64,000 bases of DNA from Paraherbaspirillum soli (GTDB taxonomy: Bacteria; Pseudomonadota; Gammaproteobacteria; Burkholderiales; Burkholderiaceae_D): the NCBI RefSeq assembly GCF_042654985.1, contig NZ_JBHSMT010000030.1, forward strand, positions 1 through 64,000. The letters are read 5' to 3'. Below the pieces are notes generated by a model that did not search any database, was not told where the DNA came from, and worked only from the letters and a program-made list of their open reading frames with translations. Shown here one piece after another: positions 27,304 through 37,301 of this stretch (positions within the stretch are counted from its first letter, which is position 1; each line of letters starts with the position of its first letter). The translations under genes were made by a program, and so were the position numbers.

Positions 27304-28064
27304 GCGCCATGCTGACCAGCCTGCTGGTCAAAAACGGCCTGCTGACCGCCTTTGCGGTGATCGGCATCACGATGTGGATTTCCTACTTCCTGTCGGCCAG
27401 ACTGACGCGTGGAAAGCTGCACGGCTCGGCATTGGCAATCATGATCGGCCTGCTGCTGGCGTATGTCGGCGGCGTGCTTAGCGGCGGCAAGAACGGCATC
27501 GTCGATATCAAGCTGTTCAGCGGCATCGGCCTGATGGGCGGCGCCATGCTGCGCGATTTTGCCATCGTCTCGACCGCTTTCGGCGCAACCTTGAGCGACA
27601 TGCGGCGTTGCGGCCTGAGCGGCGTCATCTCGCTGCTGGTCGGGGTGGTGCTGTCGTTCGTCATCGGCGCCGGAGTCGCTTACGCATTCGGCTATACCGA
27701 TGCCATCAGCATGACCACCATCGGCGCCGGGGCGGTGACTTATATCGTCGGCCCGGTCACCGGCGCGGCGATTGGCGCGAGTTCCGAGGCGATGGCGCTC
27801 AGCATCGCCGCCGGACTGGTCAAGTCGGTGCTGGTGATGGTCGGCACGCCATTCGCCGCCAAATATATCGGCCTCGACAATCCGCGCACGGCGATGATCT
27901 TCGGCGGCATGATGGGCACCACCAGTGGCGTCTGCGGCGGCCTGGCTGCGCTCGATCCCAAGCTGGTTCCCTACGGCGCGATGACCTCGACCTTTTACAC
28001 CGGCTTGGGTTGCCTGCTGGGGCCGTCGCTGCTGTTCTTCGCTACCAAAGCATTGGTGGGATAA
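27300..28064 (+). CDS. madM: malonate transporter subunit MadM
   Basis: 254 residues, strongly hydrophobic, about 7-8 membrane helices with many conserved glycines (GLMGGAMLRDFAIVS, MGTTSGVCGGLAALDPKL). It is the larger subunit of the malonate:sodium symporter, coupled to madL by an ATGA overlap. Length and motifs are as expected. Confidence 0.92.
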   Translation: MSAMLTSLLVKNGLLTAFAVIGITMWISYFLSARLTRGKLHGSALAIMIGLLLAYVGGVLSGGKNGIVDIKLFSGIGLMGGAMLRDFAIVSTAFGATLSDMRRCGLSGVISLLVGVVLSFVIGAGVAYAFGYTDAISMTTIGAGAVTYIVGPVTGAAIGASSEAMALSIAAGLVKSVLVMVGTPFAAKYIGLDNPRTAMIFGGMMGTTSGVCGGLAALDPKLVPYGAMTSTFYTGLGCLLGPSLLFFATKALVG

Positions 28065-28078
28065 GAGCGCTCTATAGC

Positions 28079-28750
28079 ATGATCGGATATCACCTCCCTG
28101 ACGCCGACCAGCACGCTCCGCGTCCACATGATTTGCTGTGGATCACAGATCCGGCCGCATTGTCGGTGACCTGTCCTCTGCCGCCGTGGGCGACCGCAGC
28201 ATGGCTGGCCCGGGCGCCGCTAGTGATGCGGCGTGAACTGGTCAGCGACCCCGACTATATCCCGGTCGGGCTGCGCGGCACGCATCGCAGCCAACGCGCC
28301 AAGGCATATCTGGCGCGTCAGGCAGTAGCGCGTTGCGTTACGCCGGAACAGCTGGTCAGCGGAGCAGCCTGGCATAGGCATAGTCAATCTCGGCTGTGCG
28401 CCTTCCCTGCATTCAAGGCACTCGCTACCCTGGCGCCGTCGCTGCTGGCGTCCGGCCTGTGCTGGGGACCAACCGGCAGCGTCGGCTTTGCGCTTGCCAG
28501 CGGCTTGCCGGTGCTGCGCTTGGAGAGCGATCTCGATCTCATCGTGCGCGCATGCAAGCCGCTCAGCACCGCTCAGACGGCATTGCTGCTGGCACTGAGC
28601 GCAGCGTCAATTTGCCGCATCGATATCCAGATCGAGACCGGCCATGGCGCTTTCTCCCTGTCCGAATGGACCAATGGTCATCGGCGGGTATTGCTGAAGA
28701 CCGACCATGGGCCGTTGCTGACCGAGGACCCGTGGCGCCAGATCGCTTAA
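28079..28750 (+). CDS. mdcG: phosphoribosyl-dephospho-CoA transferase (malonate decarboxylase holo-ACP synthase)
   Basis: 223 residues from ATG 28079. It attaches the prosthetic group made by MdcB to Ser25 of MdcC. Family features: HDLLWITDP, VMRRELVSDPDYIPVGLRG and, later, WGPTGSVGFALASG with a nucleotidyltransferase-like DLDLIVRA acid pair. It begins 14 bp after madM. Confidence 0.88.
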   Translation: MIGYHLPDADQHAPRPHDLLWITDPAALSVTCPLPPWATAAWLARAPLVMRRELVSDPDYIPVGLRGTHRSQRAKAYLARQAVARCVTPEQLVSGAAWHRHSQSRLCAFPAFKALATLAPSLLASGLCWGPTGSVGFALASGLPVLRLESDLDLIVRACKPLSTAQTALLLALSAASICRIDIQIETGHGAFSLSEWTNGHRRVLLKTDHGPLLTEDPWRQIA

Positions 28751-28767
28751 TAAGAGGCTATCGACAA

Positions 28768-31011
28768 ATGCTCACGACGACAAAACTGCTCCTGAATGCA
28801 GTGTGTATCTGCGCCTTGCTGGCAGCTTGCAATGACAGCAGACACAACCGTCCCGTCACGTCACCAGCGCAGGCGGCTGGAATCATTGATCAATTTGAAG
28901 TCGTCTCCAGCGTGCCGGCATTCAACGGCGTCACTCCGCCTGGCGCGTCCGGCCCCTATCAAGTCATTACCGGCATCGTGCATGGCAAGCTCAATCCGAG
29001 CGCGCCGGACAACGCCGGCATCGTTGACCTCCAGCATGCGCCGCTGGATGCCGACGGTTATGTAGCCTACACCACCGACGTCGTGATTCTGCGGCCGCAA
29101 AACGCGCACAATGCCAGACGCGTGCTTTTTTACGATGTCGTCAATCGCGGCAACAAACTCGGCCAAACCGTCTTCATCGGCGGCGGCCCGCTGGTCAGCG
29201 GAACGACACCCGCGGCAAGCATGCCGTCGTTGCTGCAATACGGCTACACCATCGTCTGGAGCGGCTGGCAGGGAGACATCGCGCAGACCGGCAATGGCGC
29301 AAGCGCGGCAGTTGGCACCCGCTTCCCGAGCGTCACCCAGCCGGACGGCAGCGCCATCACCAGCCTGAGCCGAGAAGAGTTCATCCCCGATACCACGGCA
29401 GGACCACCAAACACCATTCCATTGAGCTATGCGCCGGCGTCGAGCGCGGATCGCTCCGAAGTCATTTTTACTGCGCGCCAGTCATGGCGCAATGGAGCCG
29501 GCCGACAAGACTACGCCGCGCCATCAGCGCCGGTAGACACCTGGAGCTATGTCCAGACTGCCAACGGTGCGACTGCTGTCTCATTCACACCGCCAGCCAC
29601 CGTGCCCGGCCCCGGCGCCATCCCGGTAGCGCCGGATGCGGGAACCATCTACAGCTTCGTGTACCGCGCCAAAGATCCCAAGGTCAATGGGATCGGCTTG
29701 GCGGCGGTACGGGATTTGATTTCCTTCCTGCGCTACAACGCGCACGATGCGCAAGGCAATCCCAATCCTTTGAACGACCTGAAGACTGCCGCCTGTGCCG
29801 CCGGCGCAAATTGCGCTGACCAACCGACCACCAATGTCGACATTGCGATCGGCGAAGGCATATCGCAATCCGGCCGCTTCTTGCGTGATTTCCTGTACCT
29901 GGGATTCAACCGGGATGCGCACGGCAATAAGGTCTTCGATGGCTTGATACCCGTGATTCCAGGCGCGCGCAAAACCTGGCTCAACACCCGCTTCTCGCAG
30001 ATCGGCCGCTGGTCGAAGCAGCACGAAGACCACTGGATGCCGGGCGATCAATTCCCGTTTGCCTATAACGTCATCACGGACCCGCTGAGCGGAATGACCG
30101 ACGGTCTGTTGCGCAAGTGCACAACCAGTGACACCTGTCCCAAGGTCATGCAGCTGGACGGTAGTTTTGAATGGTGGGGCGGCCGCGCATCATTGGTGCT
30201 CACCGACGGCGCAGGCCGGGATGTGAGCTTGCCCGACAACGTCCGCTATTACCTGGTCGCCAGTACCCAGCACGGCGGCGGCGCCGGCGTCGCTTCCGGC
30301 GTGCTGACTTTGCCTCCGGCTGGCAGTCTGTGCCAGTTCCCGAACAATCCGGCAAGCCTGAACCCGGTAGCCCGGGCGCTGATTCCGGCGTTGGAAAGGT
30401 GGCTGACGCACGGCACGCCGCCACCGCCGTCCCGCTACCCGACGGTTGCCGCCGGCGAACTGGTCGCGACCAGCCAGACTGCGCTTGGCTTTCCCGACTT
30501 GAGCAATATCGTCGTGCCGAACGGCGTCAACGCTACGCCGACTGCGATCAGCCTGGCATACGACGGCAACGCGATTGTCAACCAACTGTTCGTGACCGAT
30601 TACAGCAACGCGGTCCCGCTTGCCGATCTGTCCAGGCAGTACACCATCCTGGTGCCGAAGGTTGACCGCAACGGCAACGAGACTGCGGGCATCCTGGTGC
30701 CGGATCTGGCTGTGCCGCTGGCCACCTATACCGGTTGGAACCTGCGCACCAACGGCCATGCGGTCGGCGAGGCATGCAGCGCGGCCGGCGCGGCGATTCC
30801 ATTCGCCATCAACCAGGCGGCCAAGACCGGCGGTGCGGACAGTCGTGCTGCGCTGGCCGATCTTTATAGCGGCCGGGCAGATTATCGAAGCAAGGTCAGC
30901 GCCGCTGCCAACGCGCTGGTCAGCCAGGGCTATCTGCTGCAACTGGACGCCGACAATGTATTCAGCGCCAATGCCGATCGCATCTCGGCTGCGCTGATTC
31001 CTCTGCCCTAG
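28768..31011 (+). CDS. alpha/beta-hydrolase-domain lipoprotein inside the mdc operon
   Basis: 747 residues from ATG 28768. A lipobox LLAAC (Cys21) marks a lipoprotein. The body fits the large alpha/beta hydrolase domain family (PF20091): VVILRPQNAHNARRVLFYDVVNRG near 105, and the nucleophile-elbow-like GISQSGR at 364-370, where Ser366 or Ser368 would be the nucleophile. Mature protein is extracytoplasmic. It lies 17 bp after mdcG and 24 bp before mdcH on the same strand, so it is transcribed with the malonate genes, although no mdc operon I know contains it. It might release malonate or a related acid from an ester outside the cell; that role is inference. Confidence 0.8.
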   Translation: MLTTTKLLLNAVCICALLAACNDSRHNRPVTSPAQAAGIIDQFEVVSSVPAFNGVTPPGASGPYQVITGIVHGKLNPSAPDNAGIVDLQHAPLDADGYVAYTTDVVILRPQNAHNARRVLFYDVVNRGNKLGQTVFIGGGPLVSGTTPAASMPSLLQYGYTIVWSGWQGDIAQTGNGASAAVGTRFPSVTQPDGSAITSLSREEFIPDTTAGPPNTIPLSYAPASSADRSEVIFTARQSWRNGAGRQDYAAPSAPVDTWSYVQTANGATAVSFTPPATVPGPGAIPVAPDAGTIYSFVYRAKDPKVNGIGLAAVRDLISFLRYNAHDAQGNPNPLNDLKTAACAAGANCADQPTTNVDIAIGEGISQSGRFLRDFLYLGFNRDAHGNKVFDGLIPVIPGARKTWLNTRFSQIGRWSKQHEDHWMPGDQFPFAYNVITDPLSGMTDGLLRKCTTSDTCPKVMQLDGSFEWWGGRASLVLTDGAGRDVSLPDNVRYYLVASTQHGGGAGVASGVLTLPPAGSLCQFPNNPASLNPVARALIPALERWLTHGTPPPPSRYPTVAAGELVATSQTALGFPDLSNIVVPNGVNATPTAISLAYDGNAIVNQLFVTDYSNAVPLADLSRQYTILVPKVDRNGNETAGILVPDLAVPLATYTGWNLRTNGHAVGEACSAAGAAIPFAINQAAKTGGADSRAALADLYSGRADYRSKVSAAANALVSQGYLLQLDADNVFSANADRISAALIPLP

Positions 31012-31035
31012 CAGCGCGTTGGCATAGAGACCGCA

Positions 31036-31968
31036 ATGAGCATCCTGTTCACGTTCCCAGGCCAAGGCGCGCAGCAGCCCGGCATGCTCCACGCACTGCC
31101 CGATCATCCCGAGACCCGGCGCGCGTTGGCTGAGGCTGGCGACGTGCTTGACGCCGATCCCCTGCTGCTGGATACAGCACAAGCGCTGGCATCGACTTAC
31201 GCGGTCCAGCTATGCCTGCTGATTGCAGGCGTCGCCATGGCCCGCATCCTGGGCGCGCAGCAAGCCGGCCCCGACATGGTCGCCGGCCTGTCGATCGGGG
31301 CCTATCCGGCGGCGGTGATTGCCGGTGCACTGGACTACGCCGACGCGCTGCGGCTGGTCGAGCGCCGCGCACGGTTGATGGAGAGCGCCTATCCGCGCGG
31401 TTACGGCATGGCGGTCATCAACGGCCTTGATCGAGATCAGCTGGCGCCATTGATCGCCCGGGTACACACGGCGTCGCATCCGGTCTATCTGGCCAATCTC
31501 AATGCGCCGCAGCAGATGGTGATTGCCGGCGCCGACCACGCCTTGCGCGCGGTCATGCTGCTCGCTATTGAATGCGGCGCGACCAGGGTCGAACGACTGG
31601 CGGTCAACGTGCCCTCTCATTGCCCGCTGCTCGATGCCGCAGCGGCCGCCATGACGACGGCTTTTTCCGAGATCGCGGTGCAGCGCCCGCAGTTGAGCTA
31701 CCTGAGCACCGCTGCGATACGTCCACTTTCCGAGCCGACCCGCATAGCCGACGATCTGGCCAACAATATGGCGCGTCAGCTGCACTGGTCCGATACGGTC
31801 CGCCTGGCATGGGAACGCGGCGCCCGGCTGGCGTTGGAGATGCCGAGCGGCAGCGTACTGAGCGACCTCAGCGCGCCGATATTCACGGACGGCCTTGCCA
31901 TCGCTTGCGACCATCATCGGCTCGATACGCTGCTGGCGCTGATCGCACGCGAGCGGTTGGCGTTGTAA
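31036..31968 (+). CDS. mdcH: malonyl-CoA:ACP transacylase, malonate decarboxylase epsilon subunit
   Basis: 310 residues of the FabD fold. It loads malonyl onto MdcC from malonyl-CoA and so primes the decarboxylase. FTFPGQGAQQPGML opens the protein; the nucleophile Ser86 is in GLSIG; His202 lies in VPSHCPLL. Last gene of the mdc operon; a convergent LPMO gene with a terminator follows. Confidence 0.9.
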   Translation: MSILFTFPGQGAQQPGMLHALPDHPETRRALAEAGDVLDADPLLLDTAQALASTYAVQLCLLIAGVAMARILGAQQAGPDMVAGLSIGAYPAAVIAGALDYADALRLVERRARLMESAYPRGYGMAVINGLDRDQLAPLIARVHTASHPVYLANLNAPQQMVIAGADHALRAVMLLAIECGATRVERLAVNVPSHCPLLDAAAAAMTTAFSEIAVQRPQLSYLSTAAIRPLSEPTRIADDLANNMARQLHWSDTVRLAWERGARLALEMPSGSVLSDLSAPIFTDGLAIACDHHRLDTLLALIARERLAL

Positions 31969-32011
31969 CCCGGCTGCGTCCAATAGGCTCCAACCTGCTG
32001 CACCAATAAAA

Positions 32012-32041
32012 AAGCCCCTTCTCGTTACCGAAAAGGGGCTT
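32012..32041 (-). terminator. intrinsic terminator between mdcH and the LPMO gene
   Basis: AAGCCCCTT (32012-32020) and AAGGGGCTT (32033-32041) form a perfect 9-bp stem. Read leftward, the stem is followed by a T-run (A-run at 32007-32013 on the + strand), so it mainly terminates the LPMO transcript. The stem may also help stop the mdc transcript from the other side. Confidence 0.8.
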
Positions 32042-32088
32042 GCTCGATGACCGCGGTGTGCGGCCATCAGTTTGACACTATTGCAAAA

Positions 32089-33870
32089 TTACTTCTGAAT
32101 CCAGGCATCAGTCCAGTTGCTGCCGACACCCGGCTCGTAATGCGCCGGGGATTGACCGCACCAGCCCGAATTCGGGAACGGTTTGCACTCGTACGAATTG
32201 CCGTTATTGGTCACGACATCGCCTGCTGCATACGTATTACCAGCTTGGTACGCAGTACCGCCACCGGCAGGCGCCTTCGGCGTTACCGTCAATTTGAATT
32301 CGCCCGCACGCGTTTGACCTTTAGTCTCGCCTTCAGCGCTGGTGGCGACAACTCCGATGGTGTAAGTCGTGGTGCTGTCGACCAATCCCGGCACGATCAA
32401 GAAATCACGCTTGGTAGTAGGGGTACCGCCAACGTCCTTCGAAGCAGTCCATTTGTAAGAGACGCCGCCCTTGAAGCCCGAAGTGGCTGTGAGCTTGGCA
32501 GGCGTACCCGCCACCAGCGTATCCGGACCGGTGATCTTGGTGGTTCCGCTAGGAGGCGTACCGCCGTCGCCCGCCTTGGCCTTGACCGTCACGGTATGGC
32601 TGGCGGAAGACGATGCTTTGCCGTCGTTGGCCGCAACCTTGAAGGTAAAGCTGGTGTCTTTATCCAGGCTAGGCGCTGTGAAATTCAATGCAGCACCGTT
32701 ACGCGTTGCCGTAATGCCTGCCGGCACGGTCCAGGTATAAGTCAGCGCATCGCCGTCCGCATCGCTTGAACCGGCTGCAGACAATGCGACGTTTTGCGCT
32801 GCGTTGGCCGAGGACGGACCGGAAATCTTGGCTACCGGAGGCTGGTTGACCGGTGGCTCAGTGCCGCCGCCATTGCCGCCGCCTTCGCCCGGGACGTTCT
32901 GGTCAATCGCAAAGTTGTATTCCTTGCCGCTGCCGAAGATCGAATTCTCGGTAGCGCTCTTGATCGGCACCACTTTGCCGTCGCTGCCCAATTGTCCGAC
33001 CTTGACGCGGGAAGAATCATTATTCACTTTTTGCGCCAGAGCATAGATCCATTCTGCGGCTTTCATTTGGCTAGCGGCGACCGAAATGGTGTGCTTTTCG
33101 AGATCGCTGCCGCGGGTTTTGTCGAACACGCGCAGCGTGATTTCCATGCCAGCCTTGACTTCGCCGCCCTGGAGTGGACCCATCGCTTTCCAATTGGACG
33201 CCACGGCGCCGGCGACATCAACGTCGGAACAGGCATAAAACGCTTCATGGCTATCGCTACGTTGCCAGACGTTATAGATAACCCGCTTGCCAGTCATGCC
33301 GGCGGGAATCTTCACTTTCATTTTGGTATTGGTTTCGGCAGGCTGCTCGCCGACTTCGCCGATCAGTTGCAAATCATCCCAACGCAGGGCGCGGCTACCG
33401 TCGTAGCTATCTTTGCTGATGTAGTTTTTAAAATACTCGGTTGCGTGCGGCGCTGTCTGGAGATATTGCAGCTCTACCACGCCATTGGCGTCAGGGGTGA
33501 TCGTGGTGCGCTTCCAGTCAGCGATCGAATCGAGGCCGTCGCGGGCGGTCTTGCCGCCGGCGCATAGCAGGCCGTCCGGCACTACCTCTTTGTGTTTGCC
33601 ATTGGCGCTGCCTTGGGCATTGCTCATCCAATCATAAATAATGCCGTTACCGTTTTTCCCGATGACTGCCTTGCAGCCAGCAGTTCTCGGGCCTTCCGGA
33701 TCGTCACTGGTCTTGCAATAATATTCACGGCTAGGAGGATTGACCATCGAACCGTGCGCGGAAGCCAGATTCGGCGCCAGCGACATCGCCACTGCCGCCA
33801 ATTGGGTCAGTACGAGTACAGGTGCGACGGTGTTCAGCAATTTCTTTTGTTTGGGTGTGGATTGTTTCAT
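32089..33870 (-). CDS. AA10 lytic polysaccharide monooxygenase with PKD-like and CBM5/12 domains
   Basis: 593 residues from ATG 33870; an in-frame ATG 63 bp upstream would disrupt the signal peptide. Signal peptidase cleavage after LASA leaves His39 as the first mature residue (HGSMVNPPSREYYC), the N-terminal copper ligand of the histidine brace; a second His is in TAPHATEYF. These enzymes cleave crystalline chitin or cellulose oxidatively. A linker module (about 225-325) is followed by a PKD/Ig-like domain, a second beta domain, and a C-terminal CBM5/12 chitin-binding module (about 540-593, Trp-rich SGWCGQSP). Chitin is the likely substrate. It stands alone. Confidence 0.92.
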   Translation of the reverse strand: MKQSTPKQKKLLNTVAPVLVLTQLAAVAMSLAPNLASAHGSMVNPPSREYYCKTSDDPEGPRTAGCKAVIGKNGNGIIYDWMSNAQGSANGKHKEVVPDGLLCAGGKTARDGLDSIADWKRTTITPDANGVVELQYLQTAPHATEYFKNYISKDSYDGSRALRWDDLQLIGEVGEQPAETNTKMKVKIPAGMTGKRVIYNVWQRSDSHEAFYACSDVDVAGAVASNWKAMGPLQGGEVKAGMEITLRVFDKTRGSDLEKHTISVAASQMKAAEWIYALAQKVNNDSSRVKVGQLGSDGKVVPIKSATENSIFGSGKEYNFAIDQNVPGEGGGNGGGTEPPVNQPPVAKISGPSSANAAQNVALSAAGSSDADGDALTYTWTVPAGITATRNGAALNFTAPSLDKDTSFTFKVAANDGKASSSASHTVTVKAKAGDGGTPPSGTTKITGPDTLVAGTPAKLTATSGFKGGVSYKWTASKDVGGTPTTKRDFLIVPGLVDSTTTYTIGVVATSAEGETKGQTRAGEFKLTVTPKAPAGGGTAYQAGNTYAAGDVVTNNGNSYECKPFPNSGWCGQSPAHYEPGVGSNWTDAWIQK

Positions 33871-34103
33871 TAGAAGCCTTTGGGAAAACGATAAAAATTG
33901 ATCGGATACCTTGCGATGCCGACATTGACCCAAGGTCGTTGCGCGTCAGCCGGTACCGATGACGTCTCCGGAAAACCGCGGGCAACATCGCTCGCGCAGC
34001 GTTACATCTGTGTTCTCGGATAGCTGCATTTTTTCAGAGTCATCCCGGCAGCCCAATCATTCTCAAAGAAATCCAAATACCCGCTCGCAAACTGCTGCGC
34101 ACA

Positions 34104-36458
34104 TCAGGCATGCTCTTCTTCCCCCATGGCGTAGGCAGGCAGCACCAGCCGGAAACAGCTGCCGCGCCCGACTTCGGATGCGACCTCGACCAAGCCGCCA
34201 TGCCGCTCCATCACCGTGCGCACAAACGGCAAGCCCAAGCCAACGCCGTTGCGCGCGCTCTGGCAGCGCTTGTCGACCTGGAAAAACGGATCGAACAATT
34301 GCGGCAACGCCTGCTCGGGAATGCCAATGCCCTGGTCCTGCACGCTAAGGCAAACATATTGTTGCGCCCGCTCCATCCGCAGCACGATGGCAGACCCCGG
34401 AGGCGAATATTTGACCGCATTGTCGAGCAGGTTGACGGTGGCACGCAGCAGCATGTCGTAATTGCCGCTTACCCAGAGATTGCCGCCATCGTCGTCGGGA
34501 GCCAGCAAGGCGATCTGCTTCTGGTCCGCGGCGCCGCCGATCTGGTCCAAGGCTTCGCTCGCCAGCTCATTCAAGGTGAGCGGTAAAAAGCTGGCCGGGT
34601 CCAGATGTTCGGCGCGCGACAATTGCATGAAGTCCTGTGCCACGCGCAGGCTGTAATTGGTCAGCCGCCGCAGATCGTCGAGGAAGGCCTCGCCGCCGCC
34701 CGACTCGCCCTGTCCGTCCTGTTGCTCGATCAGGGCCAGCATGGTGGTCAGCGGATTGCGCAAGTCGTGCGCCATATAGCGCAAAGCCTGACGATCGTTG
34801 ACCACCGTTTCCTTGACGTCCTGGATATCGACAAAACTGATCAGCTTGGCAGCGCCATCGGCTTCATTCAAAAAGGCAAACGGCGTCACCAGCAGCAATT
34901 GTTCGCGCTCGCCCATCGTCACTTCCGACACACAGATGGCTTCGCCATCCTGGCTCTGCGCCCGGCAGCCGGCCGCCAGTCCCAGAATCGCCTCTTCGGC
35001 AACCCCGATCGAAGCGCCATCCGATGCATACGCTTTCAACATCGCATTGGCTTTGTCATTGCACAGCACGATCCGGCCGTCCTGCTCCAGGAAGATCGGA
35101 TACGGCAGCATGTTGATCACGCCGGCATAGGCTTCCTGCCAGACGCGAATCTGGCGCATGGCTTGTTTGATTTCATGCAGGGGCTGCATCAGGTTGGCCG
35201 CGCCGTTGCGGTCGTTGACCTCGGACTGTGCGGCAAAACCCATGACACTGGAGAGTTGCCGCAGCTCGGCCAGTTCGTGCTTGAGCAAGCGATGCGTACC
35301 CGCCAGCCTGCGCCACGCATAAGCAGCGTAGACCAGCATGCAGCACACCAGCGTGGCGCTGACCGGCAGCCACACATGCTCGAACGCCAGCAGCGCCGTC
35401 GCGACCGCGAAATAGGCAACGATCCAGAGCAGCGCAAAACGATGCATGCGGCTGCCCGGCGCCAGCATGCAAATCAGCATCAGGCCCAGCACCACCGTCA
35501 GGCTGATGCTGCTCTTCCACCATTCCGGCACGCCGTGCATGACGCGCCCATCCAGCAATGCCTGCGTCACCAGCGCATCGACCTGGTTGCGGCTCATGCT
35601 TTGCTCGGACAGGGAAGAAGTATTAAAGCTGCCGGAGGCCTCGAACGCCTGATGCCCAACAAACACAATGCGATTGGCAAAGGCGGCAGCGGGAATCCGG
35701 CCCTTCAGCACGTCGACATACGAGTACTGGGCCAGGTCCATCTTGCTTGGCAGGATCAGCATCAATACATCCGCCATCTGCTGGGTCATCGACAACATCT
35801 GGCGCTGCGCCAGCAGGCGGATATCGCTGAACGGCAAGTGCATGCCCGCTACCCGGATCGCCTCCAGGGCGATGTGCGGCAGTTCGGCGCCGCCGCTGCT
35901 TTGATAGGGAAAAATCCCGCGCACCACCTTGAAGTTGCCGACCATGAAGTTGCGATGGCCAAGCGCCGCCACCGCTTGCGTCACCGCCGGTGTCGGCGCC
36001 AGCAGTTGCTTGTCGTCGGCCGCCGCGCTGCCGCCGCTGGAGGACATCGGCACCACCACCCGGCCATTTTTTGCGATCGCATCGGCCAGCGACTGGCCGG
36101 GCGGACTCGGGCTGACAAAATTCATATTGAACACCACGCTCCGCGCCCGCTGCAAATGCGCCAGCAGTTTGGCATGCGTGGCGCGCGCAAAGCTGTCGCG
36201 CTGTCCCAACTCGTCTATCGTCTTTTGATCGAGATTGATGACCGTCACCCGTTGCGAATTTGGCTGCGGCAGCAGGTCCAGGACGACATCGTGATGAATC
36301 CGGTCGATCGAGGCAAACATCGCTTCGGTGGCCGGTTGGGCGCCGATGACCGCGATCGCCACCACGCACAGCCCGAAGATCAGGTCGGTCAGACGTATGC
36401 GCGGCAGGGCTTGACGCAATACTGCGAACGGCATGGCTACAGTGGTGGTGTTGGACAT
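34104..36458 (-). CDS. CHASE2-domain sensor histidine kinase
   Basis: 784 residues from ATG 36458, which has an AGGGGGAG ribosome site. A first TM near 20-38 leads to an extracytoplasmic CHASE2 domain (VTVINLDQKTIDELGQR, RIVFVGHQAFEASG), then three clustered TM helices (about 310-385), a PAS-like segment, an H-box with His564 (RYMAHDLRNPLT) and a HATPase domain (NLLDNAVKYSPPGS, GVGLGLPFVRTV). No receiver domain is attached and no response-regulator gene is adjacent. It is divergent from the fimbrial operon across a 300-bp AT-rich gap. CHASE2 ligands are unknown. Confidence 0.85.
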   Translation of the reverse strand: MSNTTTVAMPFAVLRQALPRIRLTDLIFGLCVVAIAVIGAQPATEAMFASIDRIHHDVVLDLLPQPNSQRVTVINLDQKTIDELGQRDSFARATHAKLLAHLQRARSVVFNMNFVSPSPPGQSLADAIAKNGRVVVPMSSSGGSAAADDKQLLAPTPAVTQAVAALGHRNFMVGNFKVVRGIFPYQSSGGAELPHIALEAIRVAGMHLPFSDIRLLAQRQMLSMTQQMADVLMLILPSKMDLAQYSYVDVLKGRIPAAAFANRIVFVGHQAFEASGSFNTSSLSEQSMSRNQVDALVTQALLDGRVMHGVPEWWKSSISLTVVLGLMLICMLAPGSRMHRFALLWIVAYFAVATALLAFEHVWLPVSATLVCCMLVYAAYAWRRLAGTHRLLKHELAELRQLSSVMGFAAQSEVNDRNGAANLMQPLHEIKQAMRQIRVWQEAYAGVINMLPYPIFLEQDGRIVLCNDKANAMLKAYASDGASIGVAEEAILGLAAGCRAQSQDGEAICVSEVTMGEREQLLLVTPFAFLNEADGAAKLISFVDIQDVKETVVNDRQALRYMAHDLRNPLTTMLALIEQQDGQGESGGGEAFLDDLRRLTNYSLRVAQDFMQLSRAEHLDPASFLPLTLNELASEALDQIGGAADQKQIALLAPDDDGGNLWVSGNYDMLLRATVNLLDNAVKYSPPGSAIVLRMERAQQYVCLSVQDQGIGIPEQALPQLFDPFFQVDKRCQSARNGVGLGLPFVRTVMERHGGLVEVASEVGRGSCFRLVLPAYAMGEEEHA

Positions 36459-36757
36459 GGATGGCTCCCCCTGATGGTCGCGTTGTCTGATCCGGGTCGA
36501 TCGGGAACAGCGCTCATTCTGGGACAAATCCGAGTGCTTCCATAGGTGCCGGCATCCCAGATTCGGCGGGGCGAAATCTCATTTATTTGATAGGACAAAT
36601 CCTATGCACATCCGCTTTAAGACTTTATTCAGATTTGTTTCCAGCGATCCGACAGTTCCCCACAATCCGTCCTTAGCAAGACACGCTCCGTGTGGCTTTG
36701 CATGACTTATAGCGCGTGAACCGCATCAATTCACGCTCCTTTCGACGCTTAACTGTT

Positions 36758-37285
36758 ATGAAGATATTTATGAAACTTTCCTCACTCGCCATCGCAGCAT
36801 CCTTATGCCTGTGCACTGCCGGCGCAATGGCAGCCGACGGCGGCAACATCAATTTCACCGGCAAGATCGTTGCCACCACTTGCGAAATCCCTAGCGGCAA
36901 CATCGACGTACCGATGGGCGTCGTCACCAAAGACGCACTCGCCGAAGCCGGCACCGAAAGCGCTCCGGTGCCTTTCAAGATCCAGCTGAACAAATGCGAC
37001 ACGCAATTGGAAGGCGTCAGGGTGACATTCGAAGGCCAGACCGACGAAAACAATAGCGAATTGCTCAAGATCGGCACCGGTGCTCCTACCGATGCCGCCG
37101 GCGTCGCGATCAAACTCGCGGACAAAGACGACCACGCGGTTGCGATCAACTCGGAATCCCAGGAGTACCAATTGGCGCCGGGCGACAACAGCCTGGACTT
37201 CAAGGCCAACTACGTCTCCACCGAGACCGAAACGAAGGCCGGCGCCGCCAATGCGACTGCCGCCTTCAAAGTGACTTACCGTTAA
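36758..37285 (+). CDS. major fimbrial subunit, chaperone-usher type
   Basis: 175 residues from ATG 36758 (another ATG 12 bp later is possible; no strong ribosome site separates them). A signal peptide ending GAMAA is followed by a pilin domain with the early cysteine in VATTCEIP and its partner in LNKCDTQ, the disulfide typical of type 1 pilins. The C-terminus ends in an alternating beta strand with penultimate Tyr (FKVTYR), the donor-strand/chaperone recognition motif. First gene of a four-gene fimbrial operon. The hairpin after it suggests that pilin mRNA is made in excess. Confidence 0.85.
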   Translation: MKIFMKLSSLAIAASLCLCTAGAMAADGGNINFTGKIVATTCEIPSGNIDVPMGVVTKDALAEAGTESAPVPFKIQLNKCDTQLEGVRVTFEGQTDENNSELLKIGTGAPTDAAGVAIKLADKDDHAVAINSESQEYQLAPGDNSLDFKANYVSTETETKAGAANATAAFKVTYR

Positions 37286-37301
37286 TTTCCCCGTTCTGCA
37301 C

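Noticed and set aside
34605..36545. 646-codon open frame antisense to the CHASE2 kinase
   Set aside because: Shadow of the kinase gene: low-complexity His/Gln/Arg-rich protein with no domains.
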